A stretch of 64,000 nucleotides of DNA, taken from contig CBDAPN010000032.1 in NCBI GenBank assembly GCA_965198415.1, positions 62,001-126,000 of the forward strand, in the 5' to 3' direction. Every line of letters starts with the position of its first letter. Positions within the stretch are counted from its first letter, which is position 1. The notes beneath the pieces are model-generated. The model saw nothing but the letters and a program-made list of their open reading frames with translations, made no database searches and had not been told where the DNA came from. Of this stretch, positions 26,443-35,932 are shown piece after piece. A program made the position numbers and the translations under genes. This DNA is from Endozoicomonas sp965198415. Its GTDB lineage: Bacteria > Pseudomonadota > Gammaproteobacteria > Pseudomonadales > Endozoicomonadaceae.

Positions 26443-26935
26443 TTCCCAATTAAAAAAGTTCCTGATTAATGCCTTTTTTTTTGACCTTGGGTGCAATCGC
26501 TGTTTTGTAAACAGTTTATAATTGGCCAATTGAACACATTTAACAAACCTTGCGGAATTCTCCATCCATAGCCTCTCATTGGTAGGAAAGGAGCAACCTT
26601 TGAAGATTTGGGGGGAGATTGATAGCGAAACTTGCACAGATCAAGACCATGTACTAACTTTAATCGACTGCAAAACCCTGCATAATGGGCTTTGTGGCTG
26701 AGACAACAGCCTACTCGACAGACAGATAAGCCTCTGAACAAATATTCAAGCGCCACCGTTGCTGGACTAACTACGAGAAACAAATCAAGAAAACACAACC
26801 GTTTTCTGGCTTCTACTGCCGATGCGCTGGGACACAGCGTATGTGTAAAGAGTTCCCCTGTCGTGGTTCGGCAACCGGTACGACAGCGAAAGGCTATGTT
26901 ATTTGACGTGGTGGGTCGCATGTAATTCCCAATTA
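26443..26935 (-). other. Unusual insert-like region with a 159-codon open frame
   Basis: The region is bounded by direct repeats of TTCCCAATTA (26443-26452 and 26926-26935). On the minus strand an open frame of about 159 codons (26466-26945) runs through it, rich in Cys and Arg and without a good ribosome binding site. Its start, RPTTSNNIAFRCRTG, resembles the conserved C-terminal end of formylglycine-generating-enzyme (SUMF1) domains, where NNIGFR is typical. I read it as a remnant carried on an inserted segment, with no functional gene claimed. The rest of 26358-27158 holds nothing I can support. Confidence 0.3.
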
Positions 26936-27158
26936 GAAGCCCCACTTAAATTGGTAAACCGATTTAATGGAGGGAGTATGTCACCCGCTCCCCTTTAAAT
27001 TGTTATTGAATATAAATACTGCGTTTGAATCGCTTGTGCATAATCAATCTTTTAAAAGGGACTAATGTCTTGTTTGAGATGAAACAAAACTTCACCTGAC
27101 AGGCAAATTATCAATATAAAAAATCTATCTAATGGTTCGCTACCTAAAGGAAATACAA

Positions 27159-28406
27159 ATGCTGAAAATAAAATCCAAAGTTTTGATTTTTTTAGGGCTG
27201 TTTGTTGGCACTGTCATTGCCAGCCCGGACTCAAGGTTCAGGCCAGAGCCGGTTGACGCCGCAGAGGCGAGAGCAGTGGTGGAAGCCGTCGTTCTCAGAG
27301 CCTATGAGAGCACCCTTGGCGCCAACACCCACGATGAGGCGTTACTGACCAATGCCCCCATCTCTGGTGAGACCAACAAAAGGGGGCGCCACCTGCTCTC
27401 CTTTGCAGCTTTCAATCAATTCCCCAAACTTGCCCAATGGGGATTAGAGCACAGCGCCGATATCAACCTCGGCGACAAAGACCACGCCAACATGCTACGA
27501 ATGGCATTAGGCAATTATAACGAGGAAATGGCTCGCTTCGCCCTGGAGCACGGTGCAAACCCCAACCTGCTCATGGGAGCGGGTAACGATACAATGCTCA
27601 GTGGCTTGGTGAAATGGGAGTGGCCAGTGAGTGGCTTCTTACTGGCCAAAGAGTTTGGAGCCCGTCCACGCAGCGAAAAAGAGCGTCAGGTGGTTATAGC
27701 CTATCTCAAAAAACTGCTCGAAAACGGGAAAAACGTCAGCCTTTGGCAACATTTGCTTGACTGGCTCCACTGGCGTGGTGATCTTCACCTAGCCACCCAT
27801 TACATCAAAGAGGCTCCACTCATTCTGGGTGAGTTGCCATCTGCGGGCTCAGGGGCAGTGATATCCACCAATATGACCGACGCAATGGACGAGCAGATTG
27901 CTCAGGCCATCAGTAGTGGTGAAATTAGCGAACAGGTGATGGAAAACTTTTGGGTCAAAGGCAAGGGCTTTGAGGCATTTTTGACCTTCAACGGTTTTAC
28001 CGACAGCTTGGTAAAACGCCTGTCCACCCTAGAGCACACTAAAGCCGTTAAAGTGGTTAAAACACAAGACTTTGAGGGAAATGATCTGCTGGCTGCGGCC
28101 ATCAAGAGTTTGAATGATGAGGCAGTTGAGGCAATTCTTGACGTCTCCTCCGAAACGGTGAATCGAATGGTGCCGTTGGGCAGATTTCACTACAGCACCG
28201 GCCAGCGGCCCTTGCATATGGCTGTTCAGTGGGAAGCTCCTTATCGCATTTTTGAACTGCTAATCACCCATGGAGCCAACCCAAACCTGACCAATGGGTC
28301 TGGTACAACCGCTACGAGGCTCCTTGATTATTATCGAAATGACTGGGATGAGAAACGACCCGGTGAGTTTCAGTGGGTTCGTGAACTATTTGAAGGAAAC
28401 CGCTAA
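27159..28406 (+). CDS. Exported ankyrin-repeat protein
   Basis: A 415-residue protein with a signal peptide (MLKIKSKVLIFLGLFVGTVIAS). Ankyrin repeats are clear near the start (HLLSFAAFNQFPKLAQWGLEH, then ADINLGDKDHANMLRMA, then EHGANPNLL) and again at the end (RPLHMAVQWEAPYRIFELL, ITHGANPNLTNGSGTTATRLL). The middle, about 180-320, is helical without clear repeats. Ankyrin proteins bind other proteins, so it may act in the periplasm or be released. ATG 27159 has AAAGGA 7 bases upstream and starts the signal peptide directly. A dispersed repeat follows at 28421. The partner is unknown. Confidence 0.8.
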   Translation: MLKIKSKVLIFLGLFVGTVIASPDSRFRPEPVDAAEARAVVEAVVLRAYESTLGANTHDEALLTNAPISGETNKRGRHLLSFAAFNQFPKLAQWGLEHSADINLGDKDHANMLRMALGNYNEEMARFALEHGANPNLLMGAGNDTMLSGLVKWEWPVSGFLLAKEFGARPRSEKERQVVIAYLKKLLENGKNVSLWQHLLDWLHWRGDLHLATHYIKEAPLILGELPSAGSGAVISTNMTDAMDEQIAQAISSGEISEQVMENFWVKGKGFEAFLTFNGFTDSLVKRLSTLEHTKAVKVVKTQDFEGNDLLAAAIKSLNDEAVEAILDVSSETVNRMVPLGRFHYSTGQRPLHMAVQWEAPYRIFELLITHGANPNLTNGSGTTATRLLDYYRNDWDEKRPGEFQWVRELFEGNR

Positions 28407-28420
28407 ATACTGCTGACATT

Positions 28421-28524
28421 CCCTGCCCTATCGCACCCAGAGGGCATAAATACCCAAAGGGCATAAATACCCAAAGGGCATAAATACCCAAAGGGCAAAG
28501 GCGGTGCTTTACGCAATCTATGGT
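28421..28524. repeat. Dispersed hairpin element, copy 2 (four core units)
   Basis: This is the reverse-orientation copy of the element at 8984-9067. Four cores occur, one CCCAGAGGG and three CCCAAAGGG, spaced by cataaata. Outer parts (CTATCGCACCC and GGCAAAGGCGGTGCTTTACGCAAT) match those of copy 1 when inverted. It lies 14 bases past the ankyrin gene stop. The unit number differs between copies (1, 3 and 4). Confidence 0.85.
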
Positions 28525-28583
28525 AAAAATTCGCCATAAGTTGTCAGTTCATAACCCGCCTTAACAACAGTATCCATTCTGTG

Positions 28584-28612
28584 CAGTGGGGGTATTTTAC
28601 TTACCCCCACTG
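28584..28612. other. Perfect 11-bp hairpin
   Basis: CAGTGGGGGTA and TACCCCCACTG flank a 7-base loop. There is no T tract on either strand, so it is not a standard intrinsic terminator. Its role is unknown; it might be an RNA 3' end structure downstream of the ankyrin gene. Confidence 0.5.
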
Positions 28613-29139
28613 CCTTGGGATGCTACGCCTCCCTTCATCACAAACAGCCGGCTCTGGAGTTTAACGAGCTACGCTCTGGCACCTTAAAGATAAATTGCAC
28701 ACTCTTTGTACAGCCTCCTTAACAGCAATGATGTTGAAATGACTGCATGGGTATTAGCGCCCGGATACATCGCAAAGTATTTCAATTTTGTCGTCTATCG
28801 CAAACCGGTGAAAACTGATACTCTCAACAAAAATTGTAACTATTCAGCCCCCTTTAGCGGCATGTTTTGTACAACTGAGTAGACAAGCGACTATAGGCTA
28901 CTAAGTGGCTCTTTATGACTTGATAAACTTCTCTGGAATGGCAAAAAACAACAATGCACCAAAGTTCAGCTAATCAATAGTGAGTTATCTGATGGGTTGT
29001 CATGAGATACAGGTGCTGAATAGCTACTAAAAATTCGACGCCATAGTTTGCCAAGAAGGTCAAAAATTTTGCGAGCAAGTTTTCAATTATTGCCGAGCCA
29101 CCTGTTACTGGCTCGTTGTGGGCGCAGGAGACAGAATCC

Positions 29140-30822
29140 ATGACTACCGGTTTCTGGAAAGATAAGTATCCGCAAGGTATTCCTGCAACCATCGACATTG
29201 GTCAGTACCGTTCAATTATTGATGTACTCGATTACAGTACCCGCAAGTATGCAGATAAAACGGCGTTCAGCAATTTGGGGCATGAACTGACCTACTCCCA
29301 ACTGTATGAACTCAGCGGTCACTTTTGCAGCTACCTACAAAATCATACTGACTTACACCCTGGTGACCGCATCGCCATCATGCTGCCCAATGTTTTACAG
29401 TACCCGGTGGCAGTGTTTGGCGCTTTGCGTGCCGGCTTGATTGTGGTTAATACCAACCCACTCTACACCGAACGTGAAATGGAGCATCAGTTTCGTGACT
29501 CCGGCGCTAAAGCACTGGTTGTGCTGGCCAACATGGCGCAACTGGCTGAAAAAGTCATTGCCAAAACTGCCATTAAACACGTTGTGGTCACTGAAGTGGG
29601 TGACATGCTGCCACCAATAAAACGCACCTTGGTGAACTTTGTGGTCAAGTACGTTAAAAAAATGGTGCCAGACTATTCGTTACCATCAGCGGTGGCGTTT
29701 ACCAAAGCCCTGAAACTTGGTAGTTCGCACAGCTGCGTTAATGTCAGACGTGAAAACGACGATGTAGCAATACTTCAATACACAGGTGGCACGACAGGCG
29801 TCGCAAAAGGCGCGATGCTAACCCACCGCAATATTCTCAGTAACATGTTTCAGGTCAAAGCGTCCGTAGGTGGAAACCTGAAAGATGGTGAAGAACTGAT
29901 TATTGCTCCGTTGCCGCTCTATCATATCTTTGCGTTCACCGTACACTGCATGGTGGCGGTGCTGCTTGGTGCACATAATTTGCTCATCACCAATCCACGG
30001 GATATGAAAGCGTTCATCAAAGATTTACAGGGTAAGCCGTTCAGCATGTTTGTCGGTTTAAACACACTGTTTATTGGACTGATGAATCAAACAGCCTTCC
30101 GTCGTCTTGACTTTTCTAACCTTAAAAACACCGTCTCCGGTGGTATGGCGTTGCAGTTAGACACCGCTGAACGGTGGGAGAGCCTTACCGGCTCACGCAT
30201 TTGTGAAGGCTATGGCATGACGGAAACGTCGCCTGTCGTCAGCCTTAACCCAATGGGCAACATCAAACTTGGCACCATTGGCTTGCCGGTACCATCCTGT
30301 GAATTAAAAATTGTTGACGATGACGATAATGAACTGCCGATTGGCAGTGTTGGCGAGCTCTGCGTTAAAGGCCCGCAAGTCATGAAAGGGTATTGGCAGA
30401 GTGAACAGGCGACACAAGAAGTAATGCCCAACGGATGGCTGCATACCGGTGATATTGCTCGGATTGACGACGACGGTTATGTGACCATCGTCGATCGTAA
30501 AAAGGACATGATCTGTGTGTCCGGGTTTAATGTTTACCCTAATGAGCTGGAAGATGTGCTTGCAACACACCCCGACGTTTCTCAGTGTGCGGCAATCGGT
30601 GTGCCCGATAAGCGCTCGGGCGAAGTAGTGAAAATGTTTGTGGTGCGAAAACATTCCGGCCTCACCGGCGATGACGTGGTGAGTTTTTTTCGCAACAACG
30701 TGACCGGTTATAAAGTACCTAAGCTGGTGGAGTTCCGGGAAGAGCTACCCACAACCAATGTGGGAAAAATTTTGCGTCGCCAACTGCGGGATGAAGAGCT
30801 CGCCGCACGCAACAACGTTTAA
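29140..30822 (+). CDS. fadD: Long-chain-fatty-acid--CoA ligase
   Basis: FadD activates long-chain fatty acids to acyl-CoA for beta-oxidation at the inner membrane. The 560-residue length equals the E. coli enzyme. The AMP-binding motif YTGGTTGVAKGAMLTHRN starts near residue 212; EGYGMTETSP, GWLHTGDIARIDDDGY, and DRKKDMICVSGFNVYPNELE follow in order, and TNVGKILRRQLR holds the catalytic lysine of the C-terminal domain. GGAG lies 9-10 bases before ATG 29140; upstream GTG readings lack support. Transcription ends at the terminator at 30833. Confidence 0.94.
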   Translation: MTTGFWKDKYPQGIPATIDIGQYRSIIDVLDYSTRKYADKTAFSNLGHELTYSQLYELSGHFCSYLQNHTDLHPGDRIAIMLPNVLQYPVAVFGALRAGLIVVNTNPLYTEREMEHQFRDSGAKALVVLANMAQLAEKVIAKTAIKHVVVTEVGDMLPPIKRTLVNFVVKYVKKMVPDYSLPSAVAFTKALKLGSSHSCVNVRRENDDVAILQYTGGTTGVAKGAMLTHRNILSNMFQVKASVGGNLKDGEELIIAPLPLYHIFAFTVHCMVAVLLGAHNLLITNPRDMKAFIKDLQGKPFSMFVGLNTLFIGLMNQTAFRRLDFSNLKNTVSGGMALQLDTAERWESLTGSRICEGYGMTETSPVVSLNPMGNIKLGTIGLPVPSCELKIVDDDDNELPIGSVGELCVKGPQVMKGYWQSEQATQEVMPNGWLHTGDIARIDDDGYVTIVDRKKDMICVSGFNVYPNELEDVLATHPDVSQCAAIGVPDKRSGEVVKMFVVRKHSGLTGDDVVSFFRNNVTGYKVPKLVEFREELPTTNVGKILRRQLRDEELAARNNV

Positions 30823-30832
30823 ATTTCCTTGT

Positions 30833-30856
30833 GGCGGTCATTCTGACCGCCTTTTA
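30833..30856 (+). terminator. Intrinsic terminator after fadD
   Basis: GGCGGTCA and TGACCGCC pair with a TTC loop and are followed by TTTTA. It starts 10 bases past the fadD stop. Confidence 0.85.
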
Positions 30857-30909
30857 TATCTGTATAATCACTCGCACAGTTATCCGAATTTTTACACAGG
30901 AGTATCCGG

Positions 30910-33900
30910 GTGTCCGGCGTGAGTGACGGCTTATCTTTAAAACAGCAAATCAACCAGTGCATGATCCGTGACCGCTATCGGCTGCGCGGTCAGTTGCGCA
31001 GACTGAAACGCGATGATGCGGGTAAACTCCAAAAAAAAATAGCCGCCTCGCTGGCGCTGGTGGAACAGCGCCGGGCTACGTTGCCAAAGATTCACTACGA
31101 TCAACAATTACCGGTTGCTGAGCGAAAAGCGGACATTGCCAAAGCGATTGCAACGCATCAGGTAGTCATTGTGGCCGGTGAAACCGGCTCAGGTAAAACC
31201 ACGCAACTGCCAAAAATCTGCCTGGAAGCCGGTCGGGGAATTTTTGGCACCATCGCCCATACTCAACCCCGTCGTCTGGCGGCTCGCTCAGTGGCCACTC
31301 GCATTGGCGAAGAGCTGAAGTCAACCTTGGGTGAACAGGTTGGGTATCAGGTGCGCTTCACTGATCACAGCAGCGACACCACACTGATCAAACTGATGAC
31401 CGACGGCATTTTGCTGGCCGAAATTCAGCACGACCGCTTTCTCAACCGCTACGACACCCTGATTATTGATGAAGCCCACGAGCGCAGCCTGAATATTGAC
31501 TTTCTGCTCGGCTACATCAAATTGATTTTACCCAAACGCCCGGACCTGAAAGTCATCATCACTTCCGCCACCATCGATGTGGAGCGTTTCTCCAAACATT
31601 TCGATAATGCGCCAGTCATTGAAGTCTCTGGTCGTACGTATCCGGTAGACACCCTTTATCGTCCATTGGAAAACCTTGAACTCGAAGGGCGTGATGCAGA
31701 TCAACGGCTTCAGCAGGGTGTTCTCGCAGCTCTGGAAGAAATTGAGAGCATTGAGCATCAGGGCAACCGTCTTGGTGATGTGTTGGTGTTTCTCAGTGGC
31801 GAGCGAGAAATTCGGGAAACGCATCAGTTTTTGCGCGACGCCAAACTGCACCATACAGAAATTTTGCCGCTGTATGCCCGGCTTTCAGCTTCGGAACAGA
31901 ATCGAATTTTTAAACAACACTCAGGTCGTCGTGTCATTTTATCCACCAATGTGGCGGAGACGTCGCTGACGGTACCGGGAATTCGCTATGTGATTGACCC
32001 GGGTACGGCCCGCATCAGCCGTTACAGTGTGCGCTCAAAAGTGCAGCGCTTACCGGTAGAGGCGGTTTCGCAGGCGTCGGCCAATCAGCGCAAAGGCCGT
32101 TGTGGTCGGGTGGCTGAGGGGGTTTGTATTCGGCTTTATTCTGAGGAAGACTTTCTTTCCCGTGCCGAGTTTACCGACCCTGAAATTCTCAGAACCAACC
32201 TAGCGGCAGTCATTTTGCAGATGTTACGCATGGGACTCGGTGACATTGCTGCTTTTCCGTTTGTAGACGCCCCGGACGGCAAAGCCATTAATGACGGTTT
32301 CAAGCTGTTACAGGAGTTGGGTGCGGTGGATAAAGGGCGTCGCATAACTGCGGTTGGTCGAAAGCTTGGGCAGATACCCGTTGACCCTCGCCTCGGCCGC
32401 ATGTTGGTTGAGGCTCATAAAAACAACGCTTTGCATGAGGTGCTGATTATTGTCAGTGCGTTGGCGGTTCAAGACCCGAGGGAGCGCCCGCAGGAGAAGC
32501 GCCAAGCAGCGGATCAACGACACCGGGAGTTTTATCACGACGACTCAGACTTTCTCACCTACGTGAATCTCTGGGAGGCCTATGAGCAACAACGGCAGGA
32601 ATTATCCCAAAACCAGTTACGCAAATATTGCAATAAACAGTTTCTGTCTTATATGCGGATGCGCGAATGGCGTGATTTACACAGACAACTCTCGCTGGCC
32701 TGCAAAGACCTGCAAATGCGTTTGAATGACAGCCCCGCCAGTTACAGTGATGTGCATAAATCTCTGCTGTCAGGGTTGTTATCGCAACTGGGAAATAAAG
32801 ACGATGAAGCGGATTACATGGGGGCCAGAAACCGGCGTTTTTATCTGTTTCCGGCGTCTGTACTGTATAAGCGTAAGCCAAAATGGGTGATGTCCGCCGA
32901 ATTGGTGGAGACCTCCAGGCTCTTTGCCCGCACTAACGCCAAAATAGAACCGCAGTGGATAGAACCCCTTGCTCATGATCTGGTAAAGCGCAACTACTTT
33001 GAACCACATTGGGAAAAAAAACGGGCACAGGTGGTCGCCTTTGAACAAGTGACCCTGTATGGCCTGATCATTATCGGTCGTCGTCGTGTGAGTTATGGCG
33101 CTATTGATCCGGTCGTTGCCCGGGAAATTTTTATTCGTGAAGCGCTCGTGGAAGGGCATTACGATTCCAAAGGGGCGTTTCAGAAACACAATCAAGCGTT
33201 GATTGAGGAAGTGGATGAACTGGAGGCGAAGTCTCGCCGCCGGGATATTCTCGTAGACAGCGAAACGCTGTTTCAGTTTTACGATGAACTGCTGCCTGAT
33301 GGTGTCTGTAACGGTGCCGGTTTTGAGCAGTGGCGCAAAGAGGCCGAGCGACAGCAGCCGGACATTCTGCATCTGACCAAAGTCTATTTAATGCAGCATG
33401 ATGCCAACAGCGTAACCGTTAATCGTTACCCCAACCGATTGCGCTGGGAAGGCATAGAGCTGCCACTAAGCTACCATTTTGCCCCCGGCGAATCAGACGA
33501 CGGCGTAACGATAACCGTACCGGTAGCCGCGCTCAGATTATTGCCAAAGCATCGGCTGGAGTGGCTGGTGCCGGGCATGTTATTCGACAAATGTGTGGCA
33601 CTGGTTCGCGCTATGCCCAAGCCGATGCGCAAGAATTTTGTGCCGGTTCCGGATTTTGTTAACAGCGCCCTTGAAGCGTTAGCCCCCTGTGATGAACCGT
33701 TGACCGCTATGCTGGGGCGCCAGCTAACCCGTATGTCCGGCGTGCGTATTCTGGATGAGCACTGGCACACAACGAGCCTGGATGCCCACCTGCTAATGAA
33801 CATCCGGGTGATAAACGAAGCCGGTGAGGTAATCGGGCAGGGTCGTGACCTGAACCAGTTACGCCAGCAGTTTTCCGGGTATGCTCACGACACCATACGC

Positions 33901-34794
33901 AAGTTGGCCAAAAGCTCTCTGGAGCAGGAAGGTTTGCTGGACTGGAGTTGTGGCGAGCTGCCCCGGGAGATTACCCGTAACGCTGGCGGATTAGTGCTTA
34001 AATCCTATCCGGCACTGGTGGATCAACAAGACTCAGTAGCGGTACAACTGTTTGAAAGCCCGGCGCAGGCGGACGATGAGGGTCGTCGGGGATTGACCCG
34101 GTTGCTGCGTATCCGGTTATCAAAGCAGTTGAAGTTTGCCTTGAGCAAAATGACCCGACTGCAAGAGACGAAATTACTGGCCACCAATCTAATTAACCAA
34201 AACCAGCTGGAAGACGATCTACAGAATCTGCTGGTTCAGACGGTTTATTTGGCTAAAGAGCAGGAAATGCCGAGAAACCGTGAGGCATTCGTGGCGTTAT
34301 TGGAGCGCTTTAAAAGTGAGATTGTCCCCTGCGCCGAGAAGCTCGACCCCATGCTGAATGACGTTTTCCGGCTCGCCCAGCGGGTGAGTAAACAGTTGAA
34401 AGGCAAGATCAGTTTTGATCGGGCGTTGGCACTGGCAGACATCAAACAGCATGTGCAGCGTTTGTTACAGCCCGGTTTTATGGCGACAGCGGGGATGGAG
34501 TGGTTCAGCCATTACCCACGTTACCTGAAAGCCATCGAAACCCGGCTGGAAAAGCTGCCCGCTCAGGTCAACCGGGACAGAGCCTGGACGGAAGAACTCA
34601 CGGCGTTGCAGCAAAAGTATGAAAAGCGCTGCGAAGCTCATCAACAGCATCAGATCGTTGATCCGGGCTTGACGTTATTTGGCTGGATGATTGAAGAGTA
34701 CCGCGTGTCTTTGTTTGCCCAACAGTTGGGAACCCGCTTTGCGGTGTCTGAAAAACGCCTGCGCAAGCTGTGGGAGGAGGTTGAAGACGTTTAA
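30910..34794 (+). CDS. hrpA: ATP-dependent RNA helicase HrpA
   Basis: HrpA is a DEAH-box 3'-5' RNA helicase; in E. coli it processes a fimbrial mRNA and rescues stalled ribosomes. The 1294-residue length is typical. GETGSGKTTQLPKICLEAG (Walker A, near residue 92), DEAHERSLNIDFLLGY (near 187), SATIDVERF, and QRKGRCGR (motif VI, near 395) are all present. Winged-helix, ratchet and OB domains follow, then the long HrpA-specific DUF3418 region ending in LWEEVEDV. GTG 30910 is the start, with AGGAG 9 bases before it. It stands alone between fadD and an IS-scarred region. Confidence 0.95.
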   Translation: MSGVSDGLSLKQQINQCMIRDRYRLRGQLRRLKRDDAGKLQKKIAASLALVEQRRATLPKIHYDQQLPVAERKADIAKAIATHQVVIVAGETGSGKTTQLPKICLEAGRGIFGTIAHTQPRRLAARSVATRIGEELKSTLGEQVGYQVRFTDHSSDTTLIKLMTDGILLAEIQHDRFLNRYDTLIIDEAHERSLNIDFLLGYIKLILPKRPDLKVIITSATIDVERFSKHFDNAPVIEVSGRTYPVDTLYRPLENLELEGRDADQRLQQGVLAALEEIESIEHQGNRLGDVLVFLSGEREIRETHQFLRDAKLHHTEILPLYARLSASEQNRIFKQHSGRRVILSTNVAETSLTVPGIRYVIDPGTARISRYSVRSKVQRLPVEAVSQASANQRKGRCGRVAEGVCIRLYSEEDFLSRAEFTDPEILRTNLAAVILQMLRMGLGDIAAFPFVDAPDGKAINDGFKLLQELGAVDKGRRITAVGRKLGQIPVDPRLGRMLVEAHKNNALHEVLIIVSALAVQDPRERPQEKRQAADQRHREFYHDDSDFLTYVNLWEAYEQQRQELSQNQLRKYCNKQFLSYMRMREWRDLHRQLSLACKDLQMRLNDSPASYSDVHKSLLSGLLSQLGNKDDEADYMGARNRRFYLFPASVLYKRKPKWVMSAELVETSRLFARTNAKIEPQWIEPLAHDLVKRNYFEPHWEKKRAQVVAFEQVTLYGLIIIGRRRVSYGAIDPVVAREIFIREALVEGHYDSKGAFQKHNQALIEEVDELEAKSRRRDILVDSETLFQFYDELLPDGVCNGAGFEQWRKEAERQQPDILHLTKVYLMQHDANSVTVNRYPNRLRWEGIELPLSYHFAPGESDDGVTITVPVAALRLLPKHRLEWLVPGMLFDKCVALVRAMPKPMRKNFVPVPDFVNSALEALAPCDEPLTAMLGRQLTRMSGVRILDEHWHTTSLDAHLLMNIRVINEAGEVIGQGRDLNQLRQQFSGYAHDTIRKLAKSSLEQEGLLDWSCGELPREITRNAGGLVLKSYPALVDQQDSVAVQLFESPAQADDEGRRGLTRLLRIRLSKQLKFALSKMTRLQETKLLATNLINQNQLEDDLQNLLVQTVYLAKEQEMPRNREAFVALLERFKSEIVPCAEKLDPMLNDVFRLAQRVSKQLKGKISFDRALALADIKQHVQRLLQPGFMATAGMEWFSHYPRYLKAIETRLEKLPAQVNRDRAWTEELTALQQKYEKRCEAHQQHQIVDPGLTLFGWMIEEYRVSLFAQQLGTRFAVSEKRLRKLWEEVEDV

Positions 34795-34862
34795 ATTGTC
34801 GTGTGTTAACACCAGCGGACTTTGTCCAGTTCAAGCATTTTGTCTGCCAACAACTTCATCGT

Positions 34863-35201
34863 TCAACGATATAGGCCTTCTGGAGGTTTGGAGCAAGTCA
34901 AAGCAATAAGATGTGCCTGCTGCTCACCCTCCAGAACCCGGCGTCGCCCCTTACGGCTGAATTTGCTCTCAATCGCAGTTTCAAGCCCTTCTTCAACACA
35001 ACGTTGAAGAACGCCTTGGACAGTGGAAACGGCACATCCATCTGCTGTGGTGGCCTCGCTTAAGGTAGGGCCATGCTCATCAAGAGCAAGAAGGCTTTGA
35101 GCGTGGGTACGTTGATGCTTCGCCACTTTATTAACCTGAACAATTTGTTTCAGACTTTGCTGTTCTTCGGTGGAAAGGCCGATGTGACACTTAACAGGCA
35201 T
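34863..35201 (-). pseudogene. IS630-family transposase, N-terminal fragment
   Basis: ATG 35201 begins MPVKCHIGLSTEEQQSLKQI, then KRTHAQ-like RTHAQSLLALDEHG, an HTH part (AVSTVQGVLQRCVEEGLE) and FSRKGRRRVLEGEQQAHLI, the normal order of the IS630 helix-turn-helix domain. The frame stops just after CSKPPEG, where complete relatives continue with a DDE catalytic domain. About two thirds of the gene is missing, so it cannot transpose. The HTH alone might still bind IS ends. Confidence 0.85.
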
Positions 35202-35237
35202 AATACAGAAAAATGGGTATGATGCCTGAAGTGTCAT

Positions 35238-35932
35238 ACCTCTGTTTTACTGCATGTCAAACTTATTGAATCCATGCAGTAGAGTGCTTGTTACAGCGGT
35301 TTGCAGTGAGATATCAGCCTCTAAAAACAGATAGTTTCAAACCAAGAAAACAAGCGAGAAGCCTCATAACACTGTGTTCGCGCTTGCTCAAAGCCTATTC
35401 AGCGTTACCTCAAGGTCAAAATATGATCATATTTTGATCAGGTAAATGGGCCAAAACCGTCTATAATCCTATGTCTTGCCTGTTCAGTGGTGTCTGCCAA
35501 AACCCTGTTTTCCACGTTCGATTCGCTGAGCGATAAACGAGGCCCTAAACAGTCAACTCATATTCTGGCTGAAGTTATGTTTAGGTCTGTCGGCGCCATA
35601 CTGTGTGGTGCCAAGGATTAGAACAGCATTCGCCTGTTCGCAGTTCAGTTAGATAACTGTCAAAAAGGCAAGGGAAGCACATTAATCGGCTACTTTATAT
35701 CCAGCCGTCTTCTATCAGCAGAAGAAGTACTTCAGGCCACGAGAAAGCACTGGCTAGTCGATGCACTGTTTACTTGACGTTGCTTGTGACGAAGAAGGAA
35801 GGCCTGTGGCTGGAGCGAAGACTATATGATAAAAGTGCTGGGTCTGGTTGACTTATGATCATGTTTTTGATCTGGGGTTTAATATTTAATTGTTTTCAAT
35901 GCCTTAGCATTGATTAAATGGAGTTCAAGCTG
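35238..35932. other. Insertion-sequence graveyard
   Basis: This stretch between the IS630 fragment and the orphan gene holds the ISAs1 remnant (35508-35820). The rest, including an A+T-rich part with repeated TGATCA-like words around 35420-35440 and 35860, shows no gene. Confidence 0.6.
35508..35820 (+). pseudogene. ISAs1-family transposase remnant
   Basis: In one frame from 35508 the reading is FDSLSDKRGPKQSTHILAEV, then SVGAILCGAKD, a stop and NSIRLFA. This matches the N-terminus of ISAs1 (H-repeat) transposases. The same frame resumes at 35691 with YFISSRLLSAEEVLQATRKHW, and after a +1 shift at 35764 LLDVACDEEGRP; both match the C-terminal part. The middle, with most catalytic residues, is deleted. 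It is plainly dead. Confidence 0.7.

Larger units (their letters stand above)
28407..29139. other. Intergenic region with repeat and hairpin only
   Basis: Apart from the dispersed repeat (28421-28524) and a hairpin (28584-28612) I see no gene. The last 200 bases should hold the fadD promoter. A TTGACC/TTGGAC FadR- or PsrA-like palindrome was not found by eye. Confidence 0.55.

Noticed and set aside
28421..28524. Regular repeats suggesting a CRISPR array
   Set aside because: Units are only 17 bp with 8-base constant spacing, no unique spacers and no cas genes. The same element occurs elsewhere with one or three cores.
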